From: Wolfiporia cocos
Lineage: Eukaryota > Basidiomycota > Agaricomycetes > Polyporales > Phaeolaceae
Reading direction: 5' to 3'
NCBI GenBank assembly: GCA_029448655.1
Contig: JACCLO010000008.1
Span: 3,568,076 to 3,632,075, forward strand
DNA: 64,000 bases
Every line of letters starts with the position of its first letter. Positions within the stretch are counted from its first letter, which is position 1. Below are positions 48,992-58,590 of the stretch, piece by piece. A program made the position numbers and the translations under genes. Below the pieces are notes generated by a model. That model had not been told where the DNA came from. It did not search any database and saw only the letters and a list, made by a program, of their open reading frames with translations.

Positions 48992-49992
48992 AGCCAACTC
49001 TGACAGGCCAAAAAATCCGACAATGTCGGATGCTCATGTCCACCACTGGGTGGGCGTCTATTTATCGCAATAATATACAGGCCAATAGATTACTAGAAAT
49101 GTGCAGAAATGCGAAATTATGCAGCAGAAATACCTGGATTGGAAGAAATTTTCAAACCACGAAGCCAACTCTGACAGGCCAAAAAATCCGGCAATGTTGG
49201 ATATGCATGTCCACCACCGGGTGGGTGTCTATTATTCAAGCCACGAAGCCAACTCTGACAGGCCAAAAAATCCGGCAATGTTGGATGCTCATGTCCACCA
49301 TGGGTGGGCGTCTATTTATCGCAGTAATATACAGGCCAATAGATTACTAGAAATGTGCAGAAATGCAAAATTACACAGCAGAAATACCTGGATTAGAAGA
49401 AATTTTTAAACCGCGAAGCCAACTCTGACAGGCCAAAAAATCCGACAATGTCGGATGCTCATGTCCACCACTAGGTGGGCGTCTATAATTCAAACCACGA
49501 AGCCAACTCTGACAGGCCAAAAAATCCGGCAATGTTGGATGCTCATGTCCACCATGGGTGGGCGTCTATTTATCGCAGTAATATACAGGCCAATAGATCA
49601 CCAAAAAATCACAGAAATGCGAAATTATGCAGCAGAAATACCTGGATTAGAAGAAATTTTTAAACCGCAAAGCCACCTCTGACAGGCCAAAAAATCCGGC
49701 AATGTCGGATGCTCATGTCCACCATGGGTGGGCGTCTATTTATCGCAGTAATATACAGGCCAATAGATTACTAGAAATGTGCAGAAATGCAAAATTACAC
49801 AGCAGAAATACCTGGATTGGAAGAAATTTTTAAACCGCGAAGCCAACTCTGACAGGCCAAAAAATCCGGCAATGTTGGATGCTCATGTTCACCATGGGTG
49901 GGCGTCTATTTATCGCAATCATTTACAGGCCAATAGATCAACCGTAAATGACAAATTATGCAGCAAAAATACATGAATAAAACAGAAAATTA
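48991..49992. repeat. Satellite array, unit 170 bp with 84-bp half units
   Basis: AAGCCAACTCTGACAGGCC (one AAGCCACCTC variant) recurs at 48991, 49162, 49246, 49416, 49500, 49670 and 49840, giving spacings of 171, 84, 170, 84, 170 and 170. The long unit adds TTATCGCAATAATATACAGG, CCAATAGATTACTAGAAATG and GCAGAAATACCTGGATT-type sequence that the short unit lacks. Long frames through the array exist only because a 170/84 pattern happens to lack stops; I do not call them genes. Confidence 0.9.
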
Positions 49993-51530
49993 AAGCTGCA
50001 GAGCCAGATGCAGTAGGCTCAAAGCCCCAGTCATGTTGGATTCATTGTGCATCCAATATAGGACACCCATTCATTGCAGAAAATAGAGGCAATTTATTTT
50101 GATCTTAACCTTCTGCTAGATTCATTTGGTTCTGCTTCATAATTTTGTGTTTTTATGGATCTGTTGGCATAGCAAGTGCACTGTTGGCTGTGTTAAATAG
50201 GTCTCTTGAGTGCATAGTGTACTCAACCTGGTCTGATCCATTTGTCTGTTGTGTCCAGTATGACACAGACATACCATCTGTGGGACTGGCCCATAGCCAC
50301 GGTAGTCTTAATAGCCCTACGCCGTATTCCAAGGTCCATGGCACCTGTGGAGAGGCGGGGGTGACAAGCAAGTCTTGATGGCAGTACGCCGGGTGACAAA
50401 GCTGACGTCCCTAGACAAGCAAGCCAAGGACTAGGAGAGGAATGGCAGCCCACAAGATAGCATGAAAGAGGGTGTCATTACCCTACGTCGAGAATGCTAA
50501 ACATGAGGATGCAAGTCCTCATGCTAGCGCATATATACATGGGGGTGCACCAGTACCTACGAGCCTGTCCTAAGGCACGAGGGTCTGTGCGTGTAATGCA
50601 GAGAGAAGGTAACATAATGACAAGGCACCAGTAATGGCGCAGAGTCATGTGGCATAGGGGTAGAGACGCCAGTAATGGCACTCTGGCATAACATGATGGA
50701 AGACGCCTGTAGGGGCGCTTCCACATAGAGGGTGGTGTCGGTAATGGCGCCCATGCATAAGGTGAGTGACGCTACTGAGGATAGCTACTTACAAGGCATA
50801 GAATGGCGTAATAAATCCTATAAAAAGTAGCGGCGACATCCCAGAATAATCTGTGACACAGTACTGCAATTTCAATCTGCTACAATTTTTGCATTTCTGT
50901 GCTACACAGTTTTGTATTTTGTCAGTCTATTGCCATGTGAAGGATGCCATTTACTGCAGGAATAGGTGCCAAAGAGCATGTGCACAGAATATGCAGCCAT
51001 GTGGAATCCCTTTGTTGTGCTGCGTCTGGCTCTGTAATTTTGACCTTTTATTCTATGCATGTTTTACTGCTGCATGATGCATTGGCATGAAAGGTAGACC
51101 ATTTGCAGTGATAAATACTCACCCTACAGTAGGTGCACATGGCATCCAACCATGTTGAATGTATTTGGAGGTTCTATGACACTCTACAATTTCAATCTGC
51201 AGCCATACATGTATTTCTTTCGGTACACAATTTCATGTTTTTGTCAGTCTATTGCCGTGTGGATTAGACCTTCCATAGCAATAAATAGGCACCATAGAGT
51301 GGTTCACGGGGCACTCAATGATGTTGAATAGATATTCTATATTGGTTTACAATTTCAATCTGCACTCATATTTGCATTTTTCTGCTGCATAATTTCACAT
51401 TTCTGTAGGTCTATTGCCACATGAATTGAATCATCTACAGCAGCAAATAGACACAGTAGAGTGGGTGCACAGGTCAGATGCTATGGGTATATATTGAAGC
51501 CGATTGGATCTACCATAGTTTTTCTAGAGT
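49993..51530. repeat. Degenerate satellite copies, partly in reverse orientation
   Basis: 49993-50100 continues the array in the same direction but diverged. From about 50110, and again after the solo LTR at 50261-50858, the units read in the opposite direction: TTTCTGCTGCATAATTTC (51377), GTCTATTGCC (50921, 51251, 51409) and AATAAATAGGCAC or AATAGACAC are the reverse complement of the fresh units. Roughly 170-nt periodicity persists to about 51470. Confidence 0.65.
50261..50858 (-). repeat. Solo LTR (598 bp), target duplication CAGTA
   Basis: Plus-strand ends TGACACAGACATACCATCTG and AATCTGTGACA, flanked by CAGTA at 50256-50260 and 50859-50863. Minus-strand TATA at about 50530 (GCATATATACATG) and U3 module in reverse, CCTAAGGCACGAGGGTCTGTG, near 50569. 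It is inserted in satellite DNA. Confidence 0.92.
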
Positions 51531-51990
51531 GTACTGCAGGCATTTGAGGGTCAGAGAGGCTACAGAATGGGGAGGTGATAAGTATCAGCACCATCATGTG
51601 ACTTGATTGACATACCTTTTGGGCTGTGGCTGAGCTTCCAAGATAGGTAGTCCAAACTTCCAGAGGCTGTTCTGGGAGATCTGGTTGGCAGATTTTGATA
51701 ATTGGAGTGTTGTGACAGTTATTGTCAGGATTTTACATTCAAAAGACTTGTGTCTGGGATTATCTTTTACATTTTATGCTTCAACCATCACATACCACAC
51801 AGGCACTTATGTGTCACATGATGGTTTTCTTACAGGGCTACAATATTGCATATCAACTTGTGGCTGTGGGAATAGCTTAGATAAGCATTATCATGGTACC
51901 AGATTGTATAACTATAGTTACAAGCCACCAGAACGCGCCTAGCTTAGAAGTACAGTCTAGATCACAACAAATTTGAAGGTACATGAGATA
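51531..51990. other. Unrecognised sequence
   Basis: A plus-strand frame of 85 codons (51685-51942) has no recognisable motif. I see nothing else. Confidence 0.3.
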
Positions 51991-51992
51991 CA

Positions 51993-52414
51993 CAGCGACA
52001 CAGAGCTACATCTGTGTCTGTTGCCTATCTTCAGAGCCTATAAGGTAACACCAGAATGGCTGTCTTGGTTGCTAAGGTTGCATCACAGACTAGCAAGGGT
52101 ATAACGTAGAGAATGTGTTGTAGATGAGCAAACATAGTAATGAGATGCAAGACTGGGGGCACATGCACCCCAAGTCGAGTATATTCAGACTGAGGTTGTA
52201 AGACCTCAGCATATGGTATATATACATCGGGGATCACTACACTAAGTAATTGGACCAGCCCTAAAGGCATGGTCTGTGCACGATGTATGATACCCTGTAT
52301 GTAAGCAGTCACATCTAGATGACCAGGCTGAGGTATATCTAACTCTGCTACTTACAATGTAATCTACTGTAGGTTCAAGCTGGGGTAGAGCGGCTGACCC
52401 ATGTCACAGGATCT
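51993..52414 (-). repeat. LTR or LTR fragment, minus strand
   Basis: Left end resembles CGACACAGAGCTACATCTGT and right end is GATCTGTGACA (52404-52414). It has the minus-strand TATA GGTATATATACATCG near 52216 and the reverse U3 module CCCTAAAGGCATGGTCTGTG near 52258. No five-base duplication was found; the left end is altered. Confidence 0.65.
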
Positions 52415-53120
52415 GTGACACATGGTCACTTGATTATTGTTACGGATCAAATATCTGTTTAGCTGAAATAACCAAGTGGAGTTACTCAGCATATTGAGTA
52501 GTGCACTACTCATTGGACTCCACAGAGTCAGAGTGTGGATATAGAAGCTGGGCACTTGATTGCTCAAGCCTTTGAGAATGAGTATAAGATGCTTGTTATT
52601 CAACAAGGTTGAGCTGAGGAACTTGATCAGTATGTACATCAAGTTTTATACTGTGATTCGATAATCGGGGTCATAGTGTCCTTGGTACTGCTACTATTAA
52701 GTCCATCGAGCTAGCATTCTAAGTAACAAATGAGAAGTGCTGCAGTTGAGCATGACAAGGAATGAAACAGAGAAGACATATGATTAGACATACGATATCA
52801 GCTAGAAGGCAACGAGACAGTAAGTAGACTATGGGCATAGGATTGTTATACATGAAACAGGGGCCTATGGTTGAGTGGAGGTCCGTAGAATAGAGCACAC
52901 AGTGGAGCGGTTGAAGGCCAAGTCCTGATACACAGTGAGGTGTCAAAGGAATAAACTGAGTGTACCTGCAAAGACCATAACAATTATCAGACACATCTCA
53001 AACACGCTACCAAGCTGGTTTATATCAGTGGTCTGGGTACATTTTCATGGCCTGCTAACTAACATCTTTTGTCATACTGGACAAACAAGGACCTACAGTC
53101 CCATACACAACCATGATTTG
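52415..53120. other. Unrecognised sequence
   Basis: Minus-strand frames of about 90 codons at 52364-52642 and 52719-52994 lack motifs. No repeat end is seen. Confidence 0.3.
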
Positions 53121-53297
53121 GATCATTCATTATAGGGCGTCCAAACAAATGTGTGCTTGTCATTACTTGCTTATGCACAGACCATCTAGCTTCAGGGCAG
53201 ACGATTACTGATCGCTGCACCTTACGTATATAAGCTTGACTTCTAAGGTGTACTTTCCTTAGAACCGTTTTGTCACACTAATCCAATGTCTTAGTTG
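53121..53297 (+). repeat. LTR fragment, plus strand (promoter part)
   Basis: U3 module ATGCACAGACCATCTAGCTT...AGGGC near 53174-53200 and TATA CGTATATAAGC near 53226. It is interrupted at 53297 by the solo LTR (duplication AGTTG). Neither end of this LTR is intact. Confidence 0.6.
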
Positions 53298-53667
53298 TGT
53301 CACAGAATTCTCTGTGAGGGGTTCTCGACATCCCTTTCTGTATTGTGGAAGTGCCCCTAGGCATGGGGCTAAGTCTTAGCGTACAGTTTCCTCTCGTCCG
53401 CTCCTTGTTATCTTATCAGACCACCCGACCCAGTAGATTAGCACTGTAGGGTAGCACGCGTCTCAGGTACTTACTGTTACGAGTCTAACACGGCTGAGCC
53501 CACGGGAAGTGGTAAGCGTGTGAAACCGTTACCCAATTAGGCACAGGCGAGGTAAGATATATACCTGGAACCACAGTCTCGCCTAACCGCGAGATTACGC
53601 CCTTTTAGCGAAGGGGGCTAAATGCCTTGCATAGCATGTGAGTGGTTCTACGTGCGACTGTAACAGT

Positions 53668-53678
53668 ATCTCGCGGTT
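53668..53678 (+). promoter_or_regulatory. Self-primer-binding site of the TRIM
   Basis: ATCTCGCGGTT, two bases inside the 5' LTR, is the exact reverse complement of AACCGCGAGAT at 53585-53595 in the LTR (and in the 3' LTR). The latter lies 27 nt after the TATA start (TATATAC, 53558). Spacing from the LTR end is the same as in element C. Confidence 0.7.
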
Positions 53679-53705
53679 GCCCGGTCGTTGGTTCGACTCC
53701 CGTTG
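53679..53705 (+). other. tRNA T-arm-like sequence in the TRIM interior
   Basis: GGTTCGACTCC at 53690-53700 fits the RNA polymerase III B-box consensus, and the preceding GGTCGTT is also typical of tRNA T-arms. No A box at the right distance or cloverleaf could be drawn, so I do not call a tRNA gene. Confidence 0.4.
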
Positions 53706-54485
53706 TCGACCTGCGGCTGAGAGCACACCTAGTAGGCGCTCCGGCGGTGAACGGTAGCTCGGGGGCTGGGTATACAGACCACCTTGCTCTGGCCAATTGG
53801 GGGTGTCTCCAACGGCGAAGCGCTTGAGCCCATCGAGGGGGATGGTAGAGCGTGTTGGGGACAACACACACCTTAAGCGGGAGGTAGTGTTACGAGTCTA
53901 ACACGGCTGAGCCCACGGGAAGTGGTAAGCGTGTGAAACCGTTACCCAATTAGGCACAGGCGAGGTAAGATATATACCTGGAACCACAGTCTCGCCTAAC
54001 CGCGAGATTACGCCCTTTTAGCGAAGGGGGCTAAATGCCTTGCATAGCACGTGAGCGGTTCTACGTGCGACTGTAACACTTACATGACGGTCACACTATG
54101 TACATGTTACATTACGGTAGTTACTCATCATGTGCTCCCTTAGGTACTGCACACAGGCTATGACTTTAGGGCCAGCCATTAGGTAGTTACCTCATGTATA
54201 TAAGTATGTCGACTTGTTGCCTTATGCCTCAAGTCTAAGATTCTCGGCATTAGGGCTTGGCCCTCTTACTCCTTACCTCTCTGTGTGCTGGTGTGGTCCT
54301 TACTGGCTCTTTGACTGCTAGTCCGAGGGTCACCACCTTGTTATGTCACCTTAGGCCTGGGGAGGCCTATGCAACCTCTGTCACATAGGTTCTAGGATCA
54401 CTGCTGACGGCGCGGTCGCACCTCGTCTGACGGTTAGGGTCCCCAGTAGGACCGGTCCCACAGATGTGAGTAGTATGTGTCAAGT

Positions 54486-55324
54486 TGACGTCTCAAGCTG
54501 CCAGTACATAGTATAACACCAAGGGGTAAGCCTCAAATCAGACCATAAGTCATCCAGCAGGAGGTTAGAAGAAAAGTAAGGGAAACGCCCCCATAGAGAA
54601 TATGGATGCCCTAGCGGCAATTGTTAAGTCTAGCGCTGTAGGATGCTAGATGTTCGGTTATATACATGATGTATACTATTCATGAGTAGACCTGTCCTAA
54701 CGGCTTGGTCTGTGTGTAGTGCTAATATGGTGTGACTATGGTGTGATATGGCATGTACCTGGTAATGACATTCGTGAAGGTTTCTAGGCCTTCTTGTCAT
54801 GATGGAAAGTAAGCGGGCTATAAGGCCACATTGTGATAGTGGAGTGCTACGCTAATAATAACACTTGATATATGGAACTGCTAGGCTTCTAGCTGGAAGG
54901 GTTGTCCTAATGGCTTCTAATGATGTTGATGATCATGTTTCAGGTATTTGATATGTAACGTATCAGCATGTCTTCTGATGAGCTTTTCTATGGTGTCATG
55001 ACCTAGTAATAGTGTTGTCATGATGATGTCATGGTCTGGTCCAGTAATGAAACCTGATGTCATAACTTGTACAGATAAGATAAGAGATAATGTCACCTGG
55101 TTTGGTGCCTATGATTGAACTTAGTGGCACATATCTAATCTGATGTAGTTGAGTAGGTCACATGACCTGGAAGGTCATGTGACTTGGTAATTTCTAGTGC
55201 ATCGGAAAGCCCTTGGTCATGTGATTCTAACAATGTAGATGAGAAGACCTGTACTAGTAAAGGGGCTGCACGACTTCTATTATGAGAATAGAGAATGTGG
55301 GAAATGCCTTGTAAAACTGTGACA
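54486..55324 (-). repeat. LTR, minus strand (about 839 bp)
   Basis: Left end TGACGTCTCAAGCTGCCAG, right end AAAACTGTGACA. It has the minus-strand TATA GTTATATACATGATG near 54657 and the reverse module CTGTCCTAACGGCTTGGTCT near 54692. Inverted and direct TCACATGACC/GGTCATGTGACT boxes lie near 55147-55180. No exact flanking duplication was found. A fragment of the same family starts at 55703. Confidence 0.7.
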
Positions 55325-55702
55325 CATTCACTTTGTTTACTACTCTTGCAATTCCTGCTTGACGGGTCACTTGTCTTATTGACTGCAACCAACCCTTACA
55401 ACTGCATTAGCAAGTCCAAGCCTAGACTTGCATCAAAGATATATGGATTCTATTAGCCTTTCAGTATTTTATTCTGACGTTATCTTTACGTGAAACAATT
55501 TATTTGTCAGACACAATGAGAATAGACCAATGCAATGACAGTTTATTTTATATTCTCACATATGACACAGATTGTGGTCACCCTAAACTGATGGATCTAC
55601 ATCATACAAAACACTTTCTTCATACCTCAGGAATCGTAACCTATATGCAGTCAGATAAGTGACAGTAGATTGTTAGGCCTTATTGTCACAATCCTGTCTC
55701 TG
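55325..55702. other. Unrecognised sequence with a possible LTR scrap
   Basis: TGACACAGATTGTGGTCACC at 55563 and TCTCTGTGACA at 55707 look like LTR ends, but flanks do not match. No gene. Confidence 0.3.
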
Positions 55703-55857
55703 TGACATCTCAAGCTGCCAGCACAAGATAGAGTTTTAAGAAGAAGAAAAGAGTTCCCAGGCAAGCACACGATGCTCAGCAAGAGTAGAAAAGAGTAGGG
55801 AAATGCTCCAAGTTCACATTGTTGAGTCTAGGAAAGTAAGTCCCTATGGTGCCAACG
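55703..55857 (-). repeat. LTR end fragment, minus strand
   Basis: Begins TGACATCTCAAGCTGCCAGC, the left end of the family at 54486-55324. The match fades before the ORF at 55864. Confidence 0.5.
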
Positions 55858-55863
55858 GCCTAG

Positions 55864-56895
55864 TCACTGCCTCTTGAATTTCTGGATTGCATCAAGTCCA
55901 TTCTCGAAGGTCCGCATACGGTTCTCCTTGATGTGAGAGCGGGTAATGCGTGCTGGCACTTCAAGCTTGCAGTGCTTTGGAGGGGGGGTTGTCTGGTTGG
56001 AGCGGACAGTGCGCTGCTGCTGTGAGGGGCTGGAATCCACAGTAAGTTCAGCCTCATCCATTTCGCTCTCTTCCTCCTCCTCATGCATGAGTAACTGTAG
56101 CATCGCACTTTGATGCTCCTGGCTATTGTGGATGTTCTCTTCACTTCCTTCTCCACCTTCAGCACCCACATCTCCGGTTTCGTACTCATCCTCTGATGAT
56201 GAGATATCAGAGAGATATCCACAGAAAATCTTGTCTCCACTCAGTGCTGGCTGGCGAACACTTGGAATGGTATGTAAACCACCCTGTTGCTCATTTGACT
56301 GCTGCTCTGACAGCTCAGGACCCTTCTGTGTCGAGAAAAACGAGTGCATGAATTGCGCACCAGAGCTGTGCCCGAAACTCGTCAACACATACATTTTGCC
56401 CATGAATTGTGATAAGTACCTCTTACGGTGAGCCTGTTCATCCCAAAGCTTCTTATCGTGCCTCCGTTTCGTTCTGTCTGACATGCCATTGTAACCCAGA
56501 GCCCGGTTGCTCTCTGCTTGCTTCCAGACGCTCTGAGACATTGGTCTCATTAGGATACCGAAGGCATCCCTGTTGCGTTCTTTCCTCTGCTGTGCCATCT
56601 CCAGACTCTGACGCAGCTCATCACCCGTCAACTCAGACAAATCGTTGTTGTTGTCGTCATCATCTCCGTCATCATCTCCGTCATCATCTCCGTCATCATC
56701 TCCGTTGTTGCCCTCGTCATCATTCAAGTCCTCTCCATCTTCATTCTTGTCCGAGGAGATCATGTAACTCACATCCCCCATCCATGACATGCACTCGTCA
56801 TCCTCATCTGAGCTTATGCAGAGAACATCTCGCGCAGCTGATACTTGGGCTTGTGATGTGCACGACTGCTTTCTGGCACTGGCGTGTGTGCTCAA
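55864..56895 (-). CDS. Acidic, Asp-repeat protein (343 aa), function unknown
   Basis: Single long minus-strand frame, no intron needed. It may extend upstream to about 56950, where basic residues precede the first ATG. Order: Ser-rich start, CISSDEDDECMSWMGD, a run of GDDDGDDD repeats coded by a tandem GATGATGACGGA unit (56649-56705), ELTGDELRQSLEMAQQRKE, then NRALGYNGMSDRTKRRHDK (basic, conserved-looking), IFCGYLSDISSSEDEYETGD, a Glu-rich stretch EEEEESEMDEAE and a basic C-terminus ARITRSHIKENRMRTFENG. Probably nuclear by composition. The middle looks like a repeated hypothetical family of Agaricomycetes, from memory only. It lies between LTR fragments, so it may be part of a mobile element. 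Confidence 0.55.
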   Translation of the reverse strand: MSTHASARKQSCTSQAQVSAARDVLCISSDEDDECMSWMGDVSYMISSDKNEDGEDLNDDEGNNGDDDGDDDGDDDGDDDDNNNDLSELTGDELRQSLEMAQQRKERNRDAFGILMRPMSQSVWKQAESNRALGYNGMSDRTKRRHDKKLWDEQAHRKRYLSQFMGKMYVLTSFGHSSGAQFMHSFFSTQKGPELSEQQSNEQQGGLHTIPSVRQPALSGDKIFCGYLSDISSSEDEYETGDVGAEGGEGSEENIHNSQEHQSAMLQLLMHEEEEESEMDEAELTVDSSPSQQQRTVRSNQTTPPPKHCKLEVPARITRSHIKENRMRTFENGLDAIQKFKRQ

Positions 56896-56959
56896 CTGCT
56901 TCCCAGTACGTGCACGAGCAGCGGCAGCTTTGCGTGCTTTCTGTATCTTACTACAGACA

Positions 56960-57155
56960 CACTAGTTAGTAGCACGTGTTCTCACCCTGTACATATTTAA
57001 AGACCAAGGCTTGACGCCTTGATATCTTAGTTCTATTCTTCTCGGCTACCGCCGCAGAAGCACCTCTCACCCTCTGTAGCTTGCCTTCTAACCCCTCACC
57101 AACTTGTCTGAGTAAGACCCTTAAGTTGGTGAGTCCCACAAGATGGCTTGTGTCA
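56960..57155 (+). repeat. LTR fragment (R-U5 end), family of 27812-28907
   Basis: Contains TTAGTTCTATTCTTCTCGGC, CCGCAGAAGC, GGTGAGTCCCACAAGATGGC and the end TTGTGTCA. These match the reverse complement of the left part of the LTR at 27812. The U3 is missing. Confidence 0.7.
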
Positions 57156-57169
57156 ATTATTTTGTGCAC

Positions 57170-57715
57170 ATCCAGAATTGTCCTCTCTTACTATGTTTAC
57201 TGTACTTATTGCACATGGCTGGGGTCGATCCAACGACCTGAAGGTCAGTGGGTCATGTGAGTTGTGTCACATGACTTGCCAAACTCTTAGATTAGATAGC
57301 AGCACCAGGTACTATCACAGGAATCATGTCAGGTGACCCTCCTTCTTATCTAAGATGTCAGGACTATTATTAGTCTACAGGCCTCACATTCTAGGTTTCT
57401 ATAACCTCATGCCTATTATTATAGGCCCAGACTCAGTGTGGTCTGCTTACCTTACAGATATGACATAGTGGTGCCATTTACTATACACATATGACATACA
57501 AGGCTAGTCTTACATAGTCAAGTCATCTTCTATGACATACAGTGATATTCTTAGGATACAAAGGACATCATTATGATATACTGCACTATCATTAGAGTAG
57601 CACCACACCATGAGGGCTTATGGCATCATGGGCTATACTTAGCCACTTATGCACAGATCACCTTAGTTTAGAGTGGTCTTACTTATTTGCGGTCATACAG
57701 ACTTCTATATATTAA
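57170..57715 (+). repeat. LTR fragment, family of 9546-10262
   Basis: Shares CAGCACCAGGTACTATCACA, CATGTCAGGTGACCCT and the U3 module TGCACAGATCACCTTAGTTT with the LTR at 9546-10262, and carries TCACATGACTTG boxes. The left end is lost. On the right it stops just after the TATA box (CTATATATTAAG, near 57704), where element D begins. Confidence 0.7.
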
Positions 57716-58369
57716 GGAACCGACGATCTTCAGCCTGGGGATCGCGATAACAAGCTTCGATCCAGATGCCGTAATTCCCGCTTCGACAAACCTGGCAAGC
57801 AGCTTATTAGCTGTACATGCAAACTCATACATGAACCTCTGAAGATTCGAATTGCCTGCAACAGCCTTGTCGTCATAGTCAGTACTCGGACCCTTCACAC
57901 CTACATCATCCACAAAAGCATCAGCTTCGTTCGGTAACATGTCACCCAACGTATGCAATATGCATTGACTGAATTCAGGCATTGCATTAGTATAGCCTTG
58001 TGGCAGCCTAGTCAATCGCAACGACCCAAAGGGGCATTGGAATGTTGTAAGGTCGCGCGAAACTGATGCGAGAATGCAGTTGTCGAAACCTGCCATAATG
58101 TCAGCTAGCATAAAAATGTGATGCCCTACAAAGCTTTCAGCGAAGTCATCTGGCCATGGAGGTAGCACCGCATCACATATAGTGATAGCGTTAAGGTCAC
58201 CTAAATTGAATACGAGTCGCGGATCACCCTGTTTCTTTTTGACCGCAAAATATGCTGTCCGATACGACGCGGAGAATGGCTCAAACTTGCCAGCATCTAA
58301 TTGGCATTTGATGACTGCTTTCACCTTCTCCCAATGGCCTTCGGAATTCGGATGTACGGTTGTGCCCAT
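57683..58369 (-). pseudogene. Element D reverse transcriptase (228 codons)
   Basis: RT blocks FEPFSASYRTAYFAVKKKQG, DPRLVFNLGDLNAITI, HIFMLADIMAGFDNCIL (first catalytic Asp), FQCPFGSLRLTRLPQGYTNA and EADAFVDDVGVKGP (FVDD box). The C-terminal end reads KIVGSLIYRSLYD and stops where the LTR fragment starts. RNase H and integrase are absent. Confidence 0.85.
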
Positions 58370-58590
58370 GGTACGTGTTCGATCACTGGTATTTCATAGT
58401 CAGGAAAGTATCTTGGGGAGAAAGTACCTCACTCATTGTCAGTCCACGCAAATGCTGCCTGTCACGAAACCACAACATGGACTAGCAAGTCAATTTCCGC
58501 ATCTGATAAGAAGTTAGCGGGAATCTTCGCAATCACATCACTCAGCCGCTGCACGGTCCACCGATTGCCTGAGCCGAATTCATACTTCTT

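Larger units (their letters stand above)
53475..54078 (+). mobile_element. TRIM: terminal-repeat retrotransposon in miniature (604 bp), target duplication CTTAC
   Basis: Two 191-bp LTRs (53475-53665 and 53888-54078) start TGTTACGAGTCTAACACGG and end GCGACTGTAACA. They differ at two positions (ATGTGAGTGG versus ACGTGAGCGG). Flanks are CTTAC at 53470-53474 and 54079-54083. The 222-bp interior has no ORF of note, a purine tract GGGAGGTAG before the 3' LTR, and an 11-nt self-primer site. Its LTR ends differ from the TGTCACA ends of the other elements, so its helper is probably a different family. It must be mobilised in trans. Confidence 0.93.
53298..54482 (+). repeat. Solo LTR (576 bp native) hosting a TRIM, target duplication AGTTG
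   Basis: Starts TGTCACAGAATTCTCTG and ends GAGTAGTATGTGTCA, flanked by AGTTG at 53293-53297 and 54483-54487. U3 module CACACAGGCTATGACTTTAG near 54149 and TATA CATGTATATAAG near 54192. The 604-bp TRIM at 53475-54078 plus its duplication interrupts the U3. Confidence 0.9.

Noticed and set aside
48988..49976. Long plus-strand frames across the satellite (up to 120 codons)
   Set aside because: They follow the repeat unit and vanish where units diverge; no start context or homologue pattern. Treated as satellite only.
48991..49992. Regular repeats as a CRISPR array
   Set aside because: The units are 84 and 170 bp with no unique spacers, and the organism is eukaryotic.
53600..53720. A tRNA gene in the TRIM interior
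   Set aside because: The B box is good, but I found no A box at the right distance, the T stem pairs poorly and no anticodon arm forms.
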